This document shows positions 1-12,718 of a stretch of DNA of 64,000 bases, one piece after another. A program made the translations under genes and the position numbers. Position 1 is the first letter of the stretch; each line of letters begins with the position of its first letter. Below the pieces are notes generated by a model. The model made no database searches, was not told the DNA's origin, and was given only the letters and a program-made list of their open reading frames with translations. This stretch comes from Dryococelus australis (taxonomy: Eukaryota; Arthropoda; Insecta; Phasmatodea; Phasmatidae), in contig CM057002.1 in assembly GCA_029891345.1 (NCBI GenBank), forward strand, positions 22,306,795-22,370,794, written 5' to 3'.

Positions 1-2066
1 TTTTGGCATGTATAGACCCCACATAAAAAAAAAAACCACAAAAAGTGGGCTGCGGCTTATTTACGAAATAAATGGCATTAAAAATGATTTTTACCCTCAA
101 AACATGTTTGGAAATTTGTCAACATACAGTACATTTTAATGTTTTAGCATTGTTTCTAAGGAAGTAAGAACAAATAAATAGCTTTTCACTAGTGCAATAA
201 TTTGTTTGCTCACGTTTATAAACAAATAACCTTCACCTTGCATGCGTAAAATGTAAACATGTTGGAGCTTGGCCATAGATGCCATACACGTAGTTCGCAT
301 GCCTGCCACCACGCCACAAGAGCACATTGATAGACACCATTTTGTGTAATATGTTGGATGTTATGCTTTCTCAAGTCATGTTTCCATCTTTGGAATAGCA
401 ATTGGGCGACATATATTTGTAAACATTGCAACATAATACAGTAAAACCCCTCCATTACGACCCAACCCCAAGGAACTGTGAAAAGTTTGGGTCGAAAATT
501 TGAGGCGGAAAAATAGATACAGTAATCCCTCACCAACCGCTGTATCTTGAACCATGGTTTCAGTTATGCATGGTTTTGTTTTGCAGACCATTTCTCCAAC
601 CACGGTACTAGTTTCTGTTTTACACTTTTTTCAGTTTATGGAAAACTAGCCCTTACTGATGTTAGTGGTTGGGCATTTCTCAAGCTGCCATCATAGACTT
701 TGACATTTGTTGTCCCAAGCAGCGTGAAGCAATAAATTACTTAATGCCAGAAGGGGACACTGGCGTATTGGCCGTGGAAGCGGCCTCCCTGTCTTTTTTT
801 CGCTTCCATTATTCTTCCTCTTTTGCTGTAAAAACAGTGGCACATTACATAGACTAGTTTCTTAATCAGTGTATGTATGATAACTTCAAATTTAATTCAA
901 TGCCCTTGTTTTTAATGATTATTTTTAAGTTTATGTAGGCCTACGTAATATGCTAATTTTTTTCTTATTAAGTCAATTTTATGTGTAAAGTGAATAAAGA
1001 TAAGTGTGTGCCAATAAAATGTATTCTTATGTTACTGGTACCATATTATGGCGAGTGAGACGATGTGCATGTATAGGCAATGTCAAAAGTTTTTTTATGA
1101 AAAATTCAGGATAATTAATATTTCAAATAGACAGCACTAAATATTTATATTCCCATAAACATTGCTGGGCCTCATCGTGCCAGTGCAGGAGCCAACACGC
1201 CGCCTATAATTTATATAAATTCAACACAGTGACGTGAATTACATCTATCAGCACGTTTTCCCAATGCCGGGCCGCTGTTACGAAAAGAACCAGCCCTGTA
1301 ACGACAGCAGTGGTGGCGGGCGGCGGCCGCCTACCATCTTGTAGCGACCAACCAACAGCTGCCCAACTTGAGGATCTAGGGCCGAGCTTCAGCAGCAAAC
1401 CACCATGCCCGCACTGCAGAGGATCTAGGTGCTCGCCGAGCTACGTACATGCCCACAGCCTGATCAAAGCAAGAGCATGGTACGCGCACACCACCTAATC
1501 TTTTTGATCGCTACTTGCCTCATAACAATGTATGACCTATGAGACCTGCGTAATATATCTTTAATAATAACTTTATATTTTTATAATATATAGTCTAATC
1601 TTTTCACACACTTTCAATGGCCTTTCTTGGTTATCAAATTAATCAGGAGATGTCGAGCTATTAAAATATACATATTATATTTAATTTAAAAAGTGATTTT
1701 TTATGCGCTACAGATGATTGAATATGAACTTCATGCAAAAAATGGCAAGTTTGGGGGCATAGGGGTTAGGTGTGGGCTAAAATCTGCCCCAAATTTTTTA
1801 TTACGACCCCCCCCCCCCCCCTTTTCTATTACAACCCTAGTTTCGGAACAGTGAGGGGTCATAATGGAGAGGTTCTACTGTACAAGTTTTCTGTTACAAA
1901 TGTGTAGGGGAGAAAATAAGTCGGAATCATGGCTCAACAATATTGTATTTACAGAACAATACTGTATTTACAGGAATACAAAAATTCAGTATGGCCTATA
2001 CGTGAAATATCCCTAATTTTTCACTAATAACTTCTGGTGCGGCCTATACATGCCAAAATACGGTAC
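1..2066. mobile_element. TIR DNA element cut by the left window edge, host of a nested element
   Basis: Bases 1-18 (TTTTGGCATGTATAGACC) and 2041-2058 (GGCCTATACATGCCAAAA) are inverted repeats matching at 17 of 18 positions. The right copy runs on into a motif ending near 2066, so the left terminus probably lies just outside the window. I recognise no transposase between the repeats. The pogo-like element at 439-1880 sits inside, so this outer element is the older insertion. The superfamily is not clear from these ends. Confidence 0.5.
439..1880. mobile_element. pogo/Tigger-like non-autonomous DNA element, copy A
   Basis: The left end reads CAGTAAAACCCCTCCATTAC and the right end, on the other strand, starts CAGTAGAACCTCTCCATTAT. 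The ends are flanked by TA at 437-438 and 1881-1882, the target duplication of Tc1/mariner/pogo elements. The CAGTARAACC start is typical of the Tigger/pogo group. The inside has only short reading frames and no recognisable transposase, plus a run of about 16 C near 1807-1822. A second copy lies inverted at 59770-61080. Shared landmarks are the stretches around 1140-1200 (copy A) and 60345-60420 (copy B). I infer a non-autonomous derivative moved by another element's transposase. Confidence 0.75.
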
Positions 2067-2463
2067 ATACACAAACCAAGTGAAGTTAATAATTCTTAGA
2101 AATGGAAATATATATTATGATTTAACCAGCCTTAGTGTGACATGTGTAAAACTAAGAAAAATTGAAATAAGTTACTACTATTTGAAGTATAACACTTTTA
2201 TTAAAACACGAACATACTTTTAATAACACATTTGCTGCTCATCACCTTAAAGCTTAAATTGTATTTATATAAAATTGTGAGTTCTAATACACTATAGGGC
2301 GCTAGATACAAAAACTGTTTTAAGTCAGCTGCATGCTGACTGATGCTTGATAAGTGTCACTAGCAGCGAATGTGTTAATTATTGCCAACGTTATTCTAAG
2401 AAGTTTCACGAGTATTCACGTAACTGTGTTGCTAAATAATATCAGCATAAAATTTCACAGACT

Positions 2464-2670
2464 TTTCCCCATTCCTGATAGGCATTGCTCCCGAATTTTC
2501 ACGTGTGGGAATCTTGTAAGATGAAACGCTGATCGGTGGGCTTTTTCAGGAGTCTCCATTCCTTTCTCCCTCGCATTCTGGTACTGCTCCGTACTCACCT
2601 CGCTTCACCCTCGTCGGTTCTCGAGACCGCAATGTTAGCCGCCCAAATCTCTCCACCTCCACATTTCCCA
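2464..2670 (+). repeat. tRNA-derived SINE, + copy, head missing
   Basis: This is the reverse complement of the body shared by the other SINE copies in the window: the GGGCGGCT, ctcgagacc and gggtgaagcgaggt blocks all appear inverted. The tRNA-like head with its pol III boxes is not recognisable at the left end, so the copy seems truncated or badly decayed there. It is the only copy of the family that I see on the + strand. Confidence 0.7.
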
Positions 2671-2950
2671 GGCAGGACAAACTTCCAGAGGTGAAAATGA
2701 AAACTGATTTTCTTAGCAAAATATTACAGCGAATGGAGAGAATGGACTGTTTCTAAAAGTAGTGTTGCAGTTCAGAGAGCACAGTTCCATGGGTGCAAGG
2801 CTTTTCCTCAACATTCATTCAGGCTGAGCATGGTATCTAGCAATGGTGTAGACATGTTCATAGTCCTCATATGCATAAGTGTGCATCCACGTGGAATCCT
2901 TAATTTCCCCATCAAGCAATACATCAAATGAAAAGCTCATCTGTCCTGTG

Positions 2951-3205
2951 CACAGTGCGAGCCAGTGTAGATATTTGGGCGGCTCTTAACATTGAGGTCT
3001 TGAGAGCAGATGAGTATGGAGCGAGATGAGTATGGAGCAGTGCCCGAAAGTAAAGGCAGGAGAAATGGATGATCCCAGAGAAAACTTGCCGACAAGCAGC
3101 ATTGCCTGGCATGATTCTCACATATGAAAATATGGGAGTGACCCTGTTGGGAATCAAACCTGGTACTCCTAGGTGGGATGTGTAGAAGGTTTAACCTTCG
3201 TGATG
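2951..3205 (-). repeat. tRNA-derived SINE
   Basis: It contains the family body (ggcggctcttaacattgagg, then the generic region) and, on the right, a decayed tRNA-like head. There the B-box region reads ggaatcaaacc on +, which is GGTTTGATTCC on -. The A-box end is strongly degraded. No clear target duplication is visible. Confidence 0.75.
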
Positions 3206-4578
3206 TCCATTTTCCTCTTCTGGGCTCTACCTCACTGCTGCATGAAATGCATTGCAAAGGTTTAATAGAAAACATTACTCAAAAGTGTTTGGCTATTTTG
3301 TAGTAGTGTGCAAACACGAAGGACATTTAAGAAATATTTTGCACCTAAAGATGAGTTTTAAGTTCTCATTTCAACTTCGAGGATTTTTTTGGGTGTGAAA
3401 ATGGCTAAAACATGTGTTTGCAGAGCAATTTTTAGTGCTTCATTTTCTATGCAGAAACTTTAGAGTTGTCATCAGACTTGCATGATATTATTTTTACTAG
3501 CTTACAGTAAAAAATGTACGGTCAACACTAAATGTTGCATTCAAGTGAATCGCTGCTGGAAAGTCTGCTCACTAGTTCAGCACCTTGTGCGTAGATGCAA
3601 GTGTCAGGCTTAGAGCTCACATGTTACACCTCGGATGCACAACTTAACTTCAAGCAGGTGGGACCCTTAACAGAACATTATGCCTACGTGATACCTGAAT
3701 GTATTATGGGGTAGCAAAATTGCATTAACTCGCAATGTTTTTAATATACTTTCCTTTGGAAAGGTACACATATGAAACTGTCCAAATGGCTGGCTGGATG
3801 TACATCCAGCCGTCCTCTTACCCCCTCCCCTTATAAATTTTTAATACCTGAACAGATTGTAATAACATTTTGTAGGAATGGGTTTCCACAAACAACCATC
3901 GCGACAACCTTTCATAAAAGTACATCTGTATTTTTAAAACTCTAACCTGTGCAACTTCAACAGATACACACTGCCCGAAGTCATTCATGGCAAGGGGCAA
4001 TGTAAAGTGTGGTAATTACCAACGCAATTATAATGACTTATGACAATTGTGATTATTATGCAGGTGTACTGCACACACATTCAGTAACATTTCAGATTTA
4101 TAAACACATGTTTAAAACATTTACAGAGCACATTAATTACATAGTTATACTCAAAAATAGTTATACCCTTACAGACATTTTTCCCATTCCTTTGAAAGAG
4201 TCCGGTGGTGTCATATTGTGCCAATTTCTGTTCATTAATACATTAAGTTATTTTTTTACTCATCAACATAATACACTGTAGAATTAACCTCACTTCCTAT
4301 CTGATAATTGTTTTTTTTTTTTTTTCTGTGGAACAATTACTAGCTCAAGAATGGTTATTATTCAATAGAGTAAAGGCTTTACATGAACACCAGTAATTAC
4401 TCGATTCCTTAAGCCATTGTAATGTGTGTTTCGAAGTAGCAACCCTTTAGTAATGAATAGGATTTTTACTAAGACTTATTTTAGAAGTGCCCACTTGTTG
4501 CAAAACCAGATATTTTCAAATGCATTCTGGTTGTCTCTGTAGCAAGAATATTTGTGTTTGTTATTGTGCCTTTTACAG
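3206..4578. other. AT-rich stretch, probably intron of the DHDH-like gene
   Basis: I see no further exon of the dehydrogenase and no repeat family recognised elsewhere. A run of about 17 T lies near 4311-4326. The small reading frames here have no recognisable motifs. The stretch lies upstream of a coding exon, so it is most simply part of a long intron. Confidence 0.4.
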
Positions 4579-5207
4579 GTGGTGGAACCATTTTGGTGCC
4601 CGACTAAGTTGATCACGCCAAGCAAAACATATGAATTCCCTCTGCCGAAAATTGAAAGAAGAATAAACTTTCAGAACAGCGAAGGGATGCGTTTTGAGGC
4701 CGCGGAGGCTCGCCGTTGCCTGAAAGAAGGTAACGCCACCATTACAGATTGTAAAATTAGTTGTCTTTGTAAGAAATAAGACTACATTATAAAAAGTAGA
4801 CAGAATGCACACATACTCGCAGGGCAGTACTCGTAGATAGAGAGACAAATAAAAGTCAGACTAACACATTTTCCACACAGATGCACGGGTGCGTGGAAAA
4901 TGTGTTCATTCTGACTTCTTTGTGTGTGTGCAGCTATGAGTACCACCGTGTAAGTACTTGTGCATTGTCTAGTTTTTATAATGTAATCAGTAGCTTTTCC
5001 CGCCATATCTCAAGAAACTGATAGGATGTGTAAGTACTGCCTTTCCCAACATTTATGATTCTGATAAGAAAAGCTATATATTTGCTAAATATTTTTTCAG
5101 GACTGATTGAAAGCCCTTTAATGACCCACAAGGAGTCTCTCTTGCTGGCAGAACTGGAAGACAGACTGAGAGCAGATATTGGTGTACATTACCCTCAAGA
5201 CGACTAA
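4579..5207 (+). CDS. DHDH: Trans-1,2-dihydrobenzene-1,2-diol dehydrogenase (dimeric dihydrodiol dehydrogenase), last two coding exons
   Basis: Known role: a cytosolic NADP+-dependent enzyme of the Gfo/Idh/MocA family that oxidises trans-dihydrodiols of aromatic compounds and some sugars. Seen here is the C-terminal end only. Exon 4579-4729 follows an acceptor (ttttacag) and encodes VVEPFWCPTKL, FPLPKIERRINF and GMRFEAAEARRCLKEG. It ends in phase 1 at a GTAACG donor. Exon 5101-5207 follows ttttttcag and encodes LIESPLMTHKESLLLAELED, then IGVHYPQDD and a TAA stop. These match in order the animal DHDH tail (WCPTEL, FDNGAGMSYEA, RKGMKESPVIP, IGVTFPQD). The NADP-binding N-terminal domain and the earlier exons are not visible and probably lie left of the window. 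Splice sites and frame are intact, so the gene looks functional. Confidence 0.9.
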
Positions 5208-5335
5208 GTGCTTCCTTTGAATGACTGGATTATAGTTACGCACAGTGATCGTAATTCTATGGAACATGGGTGATATTTCATACTGAATTTGATAGAATGT
5301 CTATTTTGAAATAAAGAAATATATTAAAAAATTTA
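5208..5335 (+). terminator. DHDH: 3' UTR and poly(A) signal of the DHDH-like gene
   Basis: A canonical AATAAA lies at 5310-5315, about 100 bases after the TAA stop at 5205-5207. It is followed by an A-rich stretch suitable for cleavage near 5325-5340. The short 3' UTR carries no other feature I can see. Confidence 0.65.
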
Positions 5336-5597
5336 AGTTTGCATTAAATATAGATAACATGACTCATTTTCTAGAGCAAAGTTGAAATTTATACAACCTG
5401 TCCCTTATTAAAACTAGAAGTAAATGGTAAGCTATAAGCGACTGGAAGAAATTTACAGTTTCTGTGTAAATTTCCAAATGGATTTTTCTAATTTATTTTC
5501 TTGCCATGTTTATTCCTTTTTTACTTAATTAAAAAGGTGTAGCAGTGAATATTTTTGCAGAAAACCTAAACAAGATAAATTATACATCTCCACCAAA

Positions 5598-5929
5598 GTT
5601 TAAATTGAAGTTGAATTTCGGCAAACGACATCGGCTGTACGCAGCCGTACATACCTGCGTGCATAAGTTGCATGACACGAAGGCGAACTGATCCACAACA
5701 GTGGCGTGACATACGGCGACCAACATCTGTACATAGGTCACCATGATAAACACATGCTCCCTTGCCACTGCGGTGATGCCTGTGCGTGGAACAGTGGCAA
5801 CCCATTCAACCGACATGCAGCACTGTCGTGGGTCAGTTTGCTTTCTTGTTATGCAACTTGTCATGCACACAGGTACATATGGCTGAGGACACATGGTGTT
5901 GTTCGTCGAAATTCAACTTTGATTTAAAC
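5598..5929. mobile_element. Foldback-type MITE with arms of about 130-150 bp
   Basis: The left arm begins GTTTAAATTGAAGTTGAATT. The right arm, read on the other strand, begins GTTTAAATCAAAGTTGAATT. The arms then stay alignable for about 130 bases through blocks such as GTGCATAAGTTGCAT / GTGCATGACAAGTTGCAT and GCGAACTGATCCACAACAGT / GCAAACTGACCCACGACAGT. Only a short loop around 5750 separates them, so nearly the whole 332 bp can fold into one hairpin. Open frames on both strands here are by-products of the palindrome. No coding gene or certain target duplication is visible. Confidence 0.8.
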
Positions 5930-8477
5930 ATAGTAAATGGCCTTTCGGAACATTTTGTAACTAGGGTTTCATGTTTCTGTTCGCCCAGAGATGCTGTGGT
6001 TTTGAATTTTGACAGGTAGTTTCCAAACTTCTTGTATGTACTAGAGGGAATTATTGTTGTTCATTTGTGCATGGGTGATGCCTAATTCTAGGCAAGATGA
6101 TTTAAGAACTATAAATGTGTTATACCCACTGAAATAGTGGTTACATATTACAGACTTTTACACCATGCATTCAGCATGCGCATCATATATCAATGAAATT
6201 CAGTTGGATTGGATAACAAGGTAACTATACTTATGAATGATAAATGTAATAGTAAAATAATGATTTGCAAGAGTGTGTATATACTTTTTAATTGCCAGCT
6301 TGTATTGATAAATATTTGCAGCATTTTCCTTTATTTCAGTGTGCCGTAGATTTTATTCTTAAATTGTATTTGGAAATGTTTCAAGAGAATATTTTTTGGT
6401 TAAGAGTTATAATTTTGGTCGAGTGTTACAATTATAAACTGTATCTTATAAGTTAATGGTGGTTGTTAGCGATTACATGCATAGGAGATGTTACAGAATT
6501 GTTATGAATTTATAAAAAAAAATTTTTGTCATTTTGTACAAGCAAGAGAAACGTCTTGTATTATTCCTGTGTTCTACGAGATTTGTGTGAATGGAGGTTC
6601 AAATTTCAGTTTCTACCATTGGAAATAGACACTAGTAATTTGTAGGTAGCAGTTGTGTCCGTTTTGCACTCCAGCTAACAGCTTGCACGGGGTTAAGGAA
6701 AGTGAAGTGGCTTCATTTAGCCTCTCAAATTGACTGGAATGAAGATGGATGCTGTCACATATTTTTACATGTGCTTCAGGACAGATTCATGTTGTCGCGA
6801 CTTCACTCTGGCATATACCATCCTGCCTTGTGGCTGTAATGTGGGTTTGAATAGAGAATGCCAAGGAAGGGTCCCCTTATCTGATTTCACCAGGCCATAA
6901 AGACTAAGCACTTTGCTGGGAAGCAAAGTTGCTCATGTCATGAATATATAACACCCACAAAAGTTTTATAAAGTGTAAAAAAAGTGTCTGCTACCATACA
7001 GCCAGGTTAGACACGCCTATTTCATTGTGATTAAGCTTTAAAAAAAAAACCACCATATTATTCATATAATAGCATTTCTTCTTTAAGGGTTTGTCATAAA
7101 TTCATGCAAAAATACTAAATACTTTCAACCTAAACAATTTTTTCAGTACTTTAGAGGTAGTCTTGAATTCAGGTTTAAATATTTTTCCCTCAAAAATATT
7201 TCTTTTAAGGGACCATCTTCCTTTCGGGAAAATACCTTACTTACATGTTTTAGCAGGATCTTATCTTGGCAGATTGATAAGTCCTTAATATGTATACCCA
7301 TTATGGTAGAGAGATAAAAGCATAAATATATACTCCTTCCCCCTTGATTTTAGTTTTATAACTTCTACCAGTATACCCCAAATGTGTTGGAAGGAAACAA
7401 AGCCGTAGTTTATTTTTATTGTCAGCCTCTTGCTGGTCGTTAAATCATAAACACACATTATATCAATGGTTTCTTTCGATAGGTACTTGATTTATGGGAA
7501 ACACTAGCTGTCTGTTAAGCATGCTGCAACATGTCCACCATATTTGTTTATACTGCTCGGACTGCGACATTCGCCTTACATGTATTCATGATTGTGAAAG
7601 TCTTATTTTTTGATAGTTTGTGCGGTTTTGAAGTAAATGGCCTGTTACAAAAAATACCATTCTAACCACAAGTGTCGTCGTCAAAAATGACGGCCCCATC
7701 TTTTATGGACGTGGGAATAATGGTAGAAAACTCAGCTGTTAAGATTTTGTATCTTCCCTCGAATTCCACTGATGTTTGATATACTCTTTAAAAGGGTTCT
7801 ACGGTTTTACATTTAAATATGCTGTTAAAAGACATCAGCATTGTCTGTGTCTTCTAGATCACTGTAAAATTTAATCTTATAATACATTTGGTCCCACTAT
7901 ATTACTGGAAATTCCCAAGGTGGCATTCGCCTTCAGGAACTCGATGTATCAAGCATGATTTATCCTGATGCCAGATTGAATAGTGACAATTACATACAAA
8001 TTATGGCAATGTAGTTACAGTATTGGTAACTAGAGCTGCACAACTGGTTGAGACCCTACATTCTGAATGGGGTAAAGTTCTGCAGAAATGACTTGCAGAG
8101 TACAGGTGATGTTAGTGGCATTCATTAGCCACACATGGTGTCACATCCAAATGCAGAGGGATAAGGGTGTACAAAATTGGATTTTAACAAAAATTCAGTT
8201 ACATTTCTGCTTTAGAACAATGCTGGTAAGACAAGCATATGGCGTACATGCGCAAGGCATTTGTTAAATGTTGCTTCATGCAAAGAAACTTTGATATGCA
8301 CAAATTGATTGAACTTGCATCTTTCCTCAATAACAGATTTACAATATTTATCATATTGTAAGCAGATTTTTTTTTTAATGCCAATTTGGATCCTCCAAAA
8401 CACTCCTTGGCTTAGAATCACGACTGTCAATATTACATACCGTTCCCACCAAGTGTGTTTTAAATAAATAAAATAGA
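5930..8477. other. AT-rich intergenic sequence, nothing recognised
   Basis: About 2.5 kb with no reading frame of note, no repeat shared with the rest of the window and no RNA gene that I can identify. It lies downstream of the DHDH-like gene. Confidence 0.4.
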
Positions 8478-8636
8478 TAGTGTAGAGTGGAGATATTGAG
8501 AGAACTCGCTGACCAGTGGTGTAGTCTGGTATGATTCCCACATGCGAGAATCTGCGAGTGACTCAGCTGGGAATAGAACCCTCATTGCCTAGGGTGGGGA
8601 TGAGTAGTCTGACCACTACACCACCATGGCCCTTAT
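8478..8636 (-). repeat. tRNA-derived SINE, truncated at its 3' end
   Basis: Only the head half is present. On - it starts GGGCCATGGTGGTGTAGTGG, containing a pol III A-box-like TGGTGTAGTGG. Further in are a weakened B box and the CATGTGGGAATC-type generic region. The distal body (GGGCGGCT block) is missing, which fits loss of the 3' part. Confidence 0.75.
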
Positions 8637-8789
8637 AAAATACACGTTATACATAAATCTGGCCCAGCAAGGTTTTTTTTTTTGCAAAGACATGTTGCAA
8701 GTCGACTGCAAGAGTCCATTGCAGCGCAAATGTTGATATATGGGAAATTAATTTACGTAATTTTTTTGTGCAAATGAAGAGTTCTCTGA

Positions 8790-9024
8790 AGCTCTTAATA
8801 TTGAGGTTTTGAATGCCAATGAGGGTGAAGCAATACGAGTAGGGAGTAGCATGGGAATGAAAGGGTGGGGGGGAAACAGGAGGTCTCGAGAAAACCTGCT
8901 GACCAGCGACATCATCAGTTATAATTTCTCATGTGCAAAAATCTATGGGTGACCCAGCCAAGAATGAAACCCAGTTTGCCTAGACGGGAAGTGAGTAGTC
9001 TAACCATTACACCACCGCAGCCCC
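8790..9024 (-). repeat. tRNA-derived SINE, near complete
   Basis: Runs from the body block (gctcttaatattgaggtttt) to the tRNA-like head, which on - starts GGGGCTGCGGTGGTGTAATG. A-box-like and B-box-like segments are recognisable. It lies about 150 bp from another copy in the same orientation. I could not define a target duplication. Confidence 0.75.
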
Positions 9025-9280
9025 AATGTGTGTGTGTTGCATTTGTAAACAAAACCATATATGGTTTGGGAGTGGTTTGAAAAAATAATCACACTATGTA
9101 CAGCCACATGATATTTGATTCATCCAATTTTGGAAGGCACAAGATGAAACAATAATTGCACTGAAAGGTAACACATGCCACGTGGATTTTAATAAGCTTT
9201 GGCAATCCTCTGCACAACCCAGCTGTGACCTTGTTTTACCACCTACTGAACAGGTTTGGAGAACGAAGCTTGTGGATGGT

Positions 9281-9835
9281 ACCATATTTACTCGTGTGTA
9301 CCATGATTTTTGCAACAAGTTCACCAAATTTTTTTAAAAAATAAAATTGCACCAAAAATTTGTGGCGCCCTATTAGTACATATGGAACAAAATAATAATA
9401 TTTTTTACATTAATGTGTGGTGATTGCGATATGTTTGGAAAATACTTTAAATAACTTGGGTAGCTAGCCACTGCCATGAGAACAAAGCGGGATGGCGGAA
9501 TTATCGACCGGCTATATCTGGGTGTTTTTGCAATGGGGCAGGGGGCCGTAAACACATGGCAGCTCTGGTTTTGTGGCATGACAGGATGCCATTAGTTGAA
9601 TGGGGGAGGGGGGTTACAACATGCACATAACTGAAGGGTCGCTGAGAGAGAGAGAGAAGGGTGATGTAAGAGGGAGAGATGAGACAACAGACAGTCCTAC
9701 CATCCTCAACACCCCAGGGCAATTTATGGCTACCACTCCCCTTCATCTTTTTTTCATTTGTATACGGTGCACCCCAGAAACTTTTTTCCTTTATTTCGGC
9801 AAAAAAGGGGTGCACTATACACAAGTAAATACTTG
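9281..9835. mobile_element. TIR element, about 555 bp, non-autonomous
   Basis: The left end ACCATATTTACTCGTGTGTA at 9281-9300 matches, inverted, the right end near 9816-9835, whose complement reads CCAAGTATTTACTTGTGTAT. Just inside the right end lies a ggtgcacccc motif. The interior contains a GA-rich run (gagagagagagaag near 9645) but no transposase. Reading frames on both strands have no known motif. Confidence 0.5.
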
Positions 9836-10659
9836 GCTATTCATGGTAACGTGAGCACTCTCATTTGGAATAATAGTCTATAAATATATTTTATTGTAGC
9901 ATTGGCCATCAACTTTAGACTCCTGTGAAATATATACACTGTGTTTATTACCTACGTGGCACTATGTATTTTAAAAAGTGGTGGAAGGTTAAAACTTGGC
10001 AAAAATGCTCACTTAACAGTGAACAGCCTAAACATGGTTTCACCCATTCCCCCGACATTGCCACTTTCCCTTCTGAATATTATGCCTGCCATGAACACTG
10101 CCTGTTCAGTAACTTCATGTGATTTCCACCAACTGAATGCTTCAAAATTCAGCTTGCATTTAGTGTCATATTTCCTTTTTCAGAGGATTTGAGAGTCTTG
10201 GGATTGGCTTACAATCAATTTATATTAAGTAAACTTAAGTTTCCACACAGATCATATTTTCAAGGACATCAACAGAACAGTAGATATGTCCTTTTCTTTT
10301 CCACCCCTCCCCGGAAAGATTTCTTCCTTAAAAAAAAATGTTCAGCATTAAAAGTGTGTAATGTTAACTTTTCGAAAATAAGATTGATTAGCAAATTTCT
10401 AAATCAAGTCAAAAACATTAAATTACAAGTAGTATAAAACAGTGCAGAAAGATTGTGAATGATCTGCACACAAAAACTAATACAGATATGAAGTTTAAAG
10501 TAATTACCTGAACAAACACTGCCTAGATATTACATAGCCAAAATGTGAAAACGTACATGTAAGCCACGATCCACAGGCATACATTTTAAATGTTGACACA
10601 ATATGATAATTATGAAGCCTGTTTTGACAGGAGAAAACAGCACTTCTTAACAAGGGCAT
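9836..10659. other. AT-rich stretch, nothing recognised
   Basis: Lies between the 555 bp TIR element and the start of the tandem duplication. Short frames at 9925-10192 show no recognisable domain, splice signals or codon-usage signal. Confidence 0.35.
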
Positions 10660-11299
10660 CTGTAAGTGAAAATAAAAATGTAACTACTAAAGTGAATACA
10701 AATGACAGATTCAGGACACACTATGATGAGAATATGGAAAAACACTTGAAAATGAAAAACTGAACTCTCAATATGTAAGCATTTAACACAATTTACTGAA
10801 TTGTGGGACTCATTACTTAATGACTGTTGCAGTCAGTTCAAAACCATAATTAATGAAGGGCATAATTAAAATATGTTTTGTGATTCCAGTTCTGTTAGTG
10901 AATACTGGCTTTGCTAGTGATTTAAAAAAAAAAGTATTTCTTTAAAGGCACCTTCACACAGGGTCACACGGCAGCACTTCTTGGGCCCATTTTACAATGC
11001 ACAGATTTTCAATATTACAGATACCACGTAACACGCACACAGAGTTTGCAGGTAAATCATGAAGAATTTTTGGCTATTCTAAAATACACAGAAACTTCTG
11101 CTACCTATAAAATTAATAAATATTTTCTGTTACAAAATTCTGAAATAAGCTTTAGAACACACCCTAATTTTTTTAATATTTATACTATAAATAATACGGT
11201 TTAACTATGCACATGTGTTTGATTAAAACAAAAATTATAATTGCCATCTCAAATCCATACTCTTGTTTTCTTGTAAACCACAATGGAGATAAATATAAA

Positions 11300-11487
11300 G
11301 TGAAGAGATTTGGATGGCTCTTAACAGCGAGTTCTTGAGAGCCTATGAGGGTGATTGAAATGAATATGGAGCTGCACTGGAATGACAGGGCGGCCAATGG
11401 CATTGTCTGGCACGATTTCCACTTGCGAAGATCCGGGGATTGAACCAGGTACGCCTTGGTGGGAGGCGAGCGTGCTAATCGCTCAGT
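11300..11487 (-). repeat. tRNA-derived SINE inside duplication copy 1
   Basis: The SINE has the usual body (gaagagatttggatggctc) and a tRNA-like head. It is flanked by an imperfect direct repeat: ccacaatggagataaatata before it and ccacaatgaagataaagaca from 11488. This is the expected target duplication of LINE-mediated insertion. The second duplication copy lacks the insertion, so it arose after the duplication or was never shared. Confidence 0.8.
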
Positions 11488-12718
11488 CCACAATGAAGAT
11501 AAAGACAAACAACAAACCAAATACTCTTTACCCGGATTCACAGACACTGGAGATTTAGGAGTTGTCCAGATTCCTTATGTGGATTTGTACATTATTCGTG
11601 CATGCCTGTGTCCTGATGGAAATGGAACACGGAGTGTGTCACATGCTCCACTCCATGTCATTATCGAACTGTTCATAGTGGCTCCTCAGGACCAGCACGT
11701 AAGCACTCCCGTTCAGACATTGTCACTTAGCAGTGTTGCTTAGTGGCTTATCAGTAGCACTACTTGTAAGCATCAAGAATTTCAACCTTAGACACGTAAG
11801 CAAAGCCCTTACAAGTAAATATTTATAATATGAATATTCACAGTCTTCAGCAAATGTGGACGGTGAGATACTGTTGGTGACACTACTATTATATGAGTAA
11901 AAAGCAGATGTAGAAATTAAAAATTAAAATTCTGGGTTCATTTGCCAATTTAAAAAAAGTTAGAACCTGGGGATGCTCCATACTTTAGTTGATGATTTGC
12001 AAATAGATAAAGAGCTTCTAGCTATATTCAACAGTGGAATTTAGAGAGGGAGGGGGTGGGGCGAGAGACTGCCACGAAATTCCCTCCAATACCATGTAAC
12101 TATCGCAGGACAGTAGCCAAGGGCGGTTCAACACTTGAGCTCTTTTGAACTCAACCTTGGAAAAATGGCACAATTGCTACCTGTATATTACATGAGCAGT
12201 TTGGCTAGCAAGCACACAGTAAAGCTGGTATAGGTGTGTGTATTTACGTATGTATATGTTAAGTGTAGGAAAGTTTACATAAGGTGAAAGAATACACAAT
12301 GAGCATAAAAATAGATCTTTGCAGGGCTTTCATAAATGCTCAGTTTTACCTAAACAGACTATACTATCATGCAGTGTACTCACTGCTCAAATAATTGAGT
12401 GACTGCAGCCCTGTTTGAGATCTACAATTCAATCACTTGTCCCCTGAAGATTACCACTTTTCTGTGGCTGTGTGTGAAGGAACTCATTTACTTCCAGCAT
12501 TTACCAACGGCAGCACTTCACTAAGGAGTGCCACTCGCATTGACATCTTGTGGAGGGATCCTAGTATTAACTTCAGTTATTAAACAGTCATATTAGGCAA
12601 AAAACACTATAATTACAAATCAGAAGTGCAAAGTACAACATTAAAACATATTTACACAAGTCAAAGGTGGCAGCCTACAAATAAAATGCTTCCAAAATCC
12701 CTGCACCCTGCCTTTTTT

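Noticed and set aside
1310-1498. Frame on + with DLGPSFSSKPP, paralleled on - at 60112-60321
   Set aside because: The similarity simply reflects the two copies of the pogo-like element; frames are not conserved along the element and no transposase motif is present.
5566-6019. Overlapping 70-100 codon frames on both strands
   Set aside because: They arise from the foldback palindrome, whose two arms give mirrored frames; no protein motif present.
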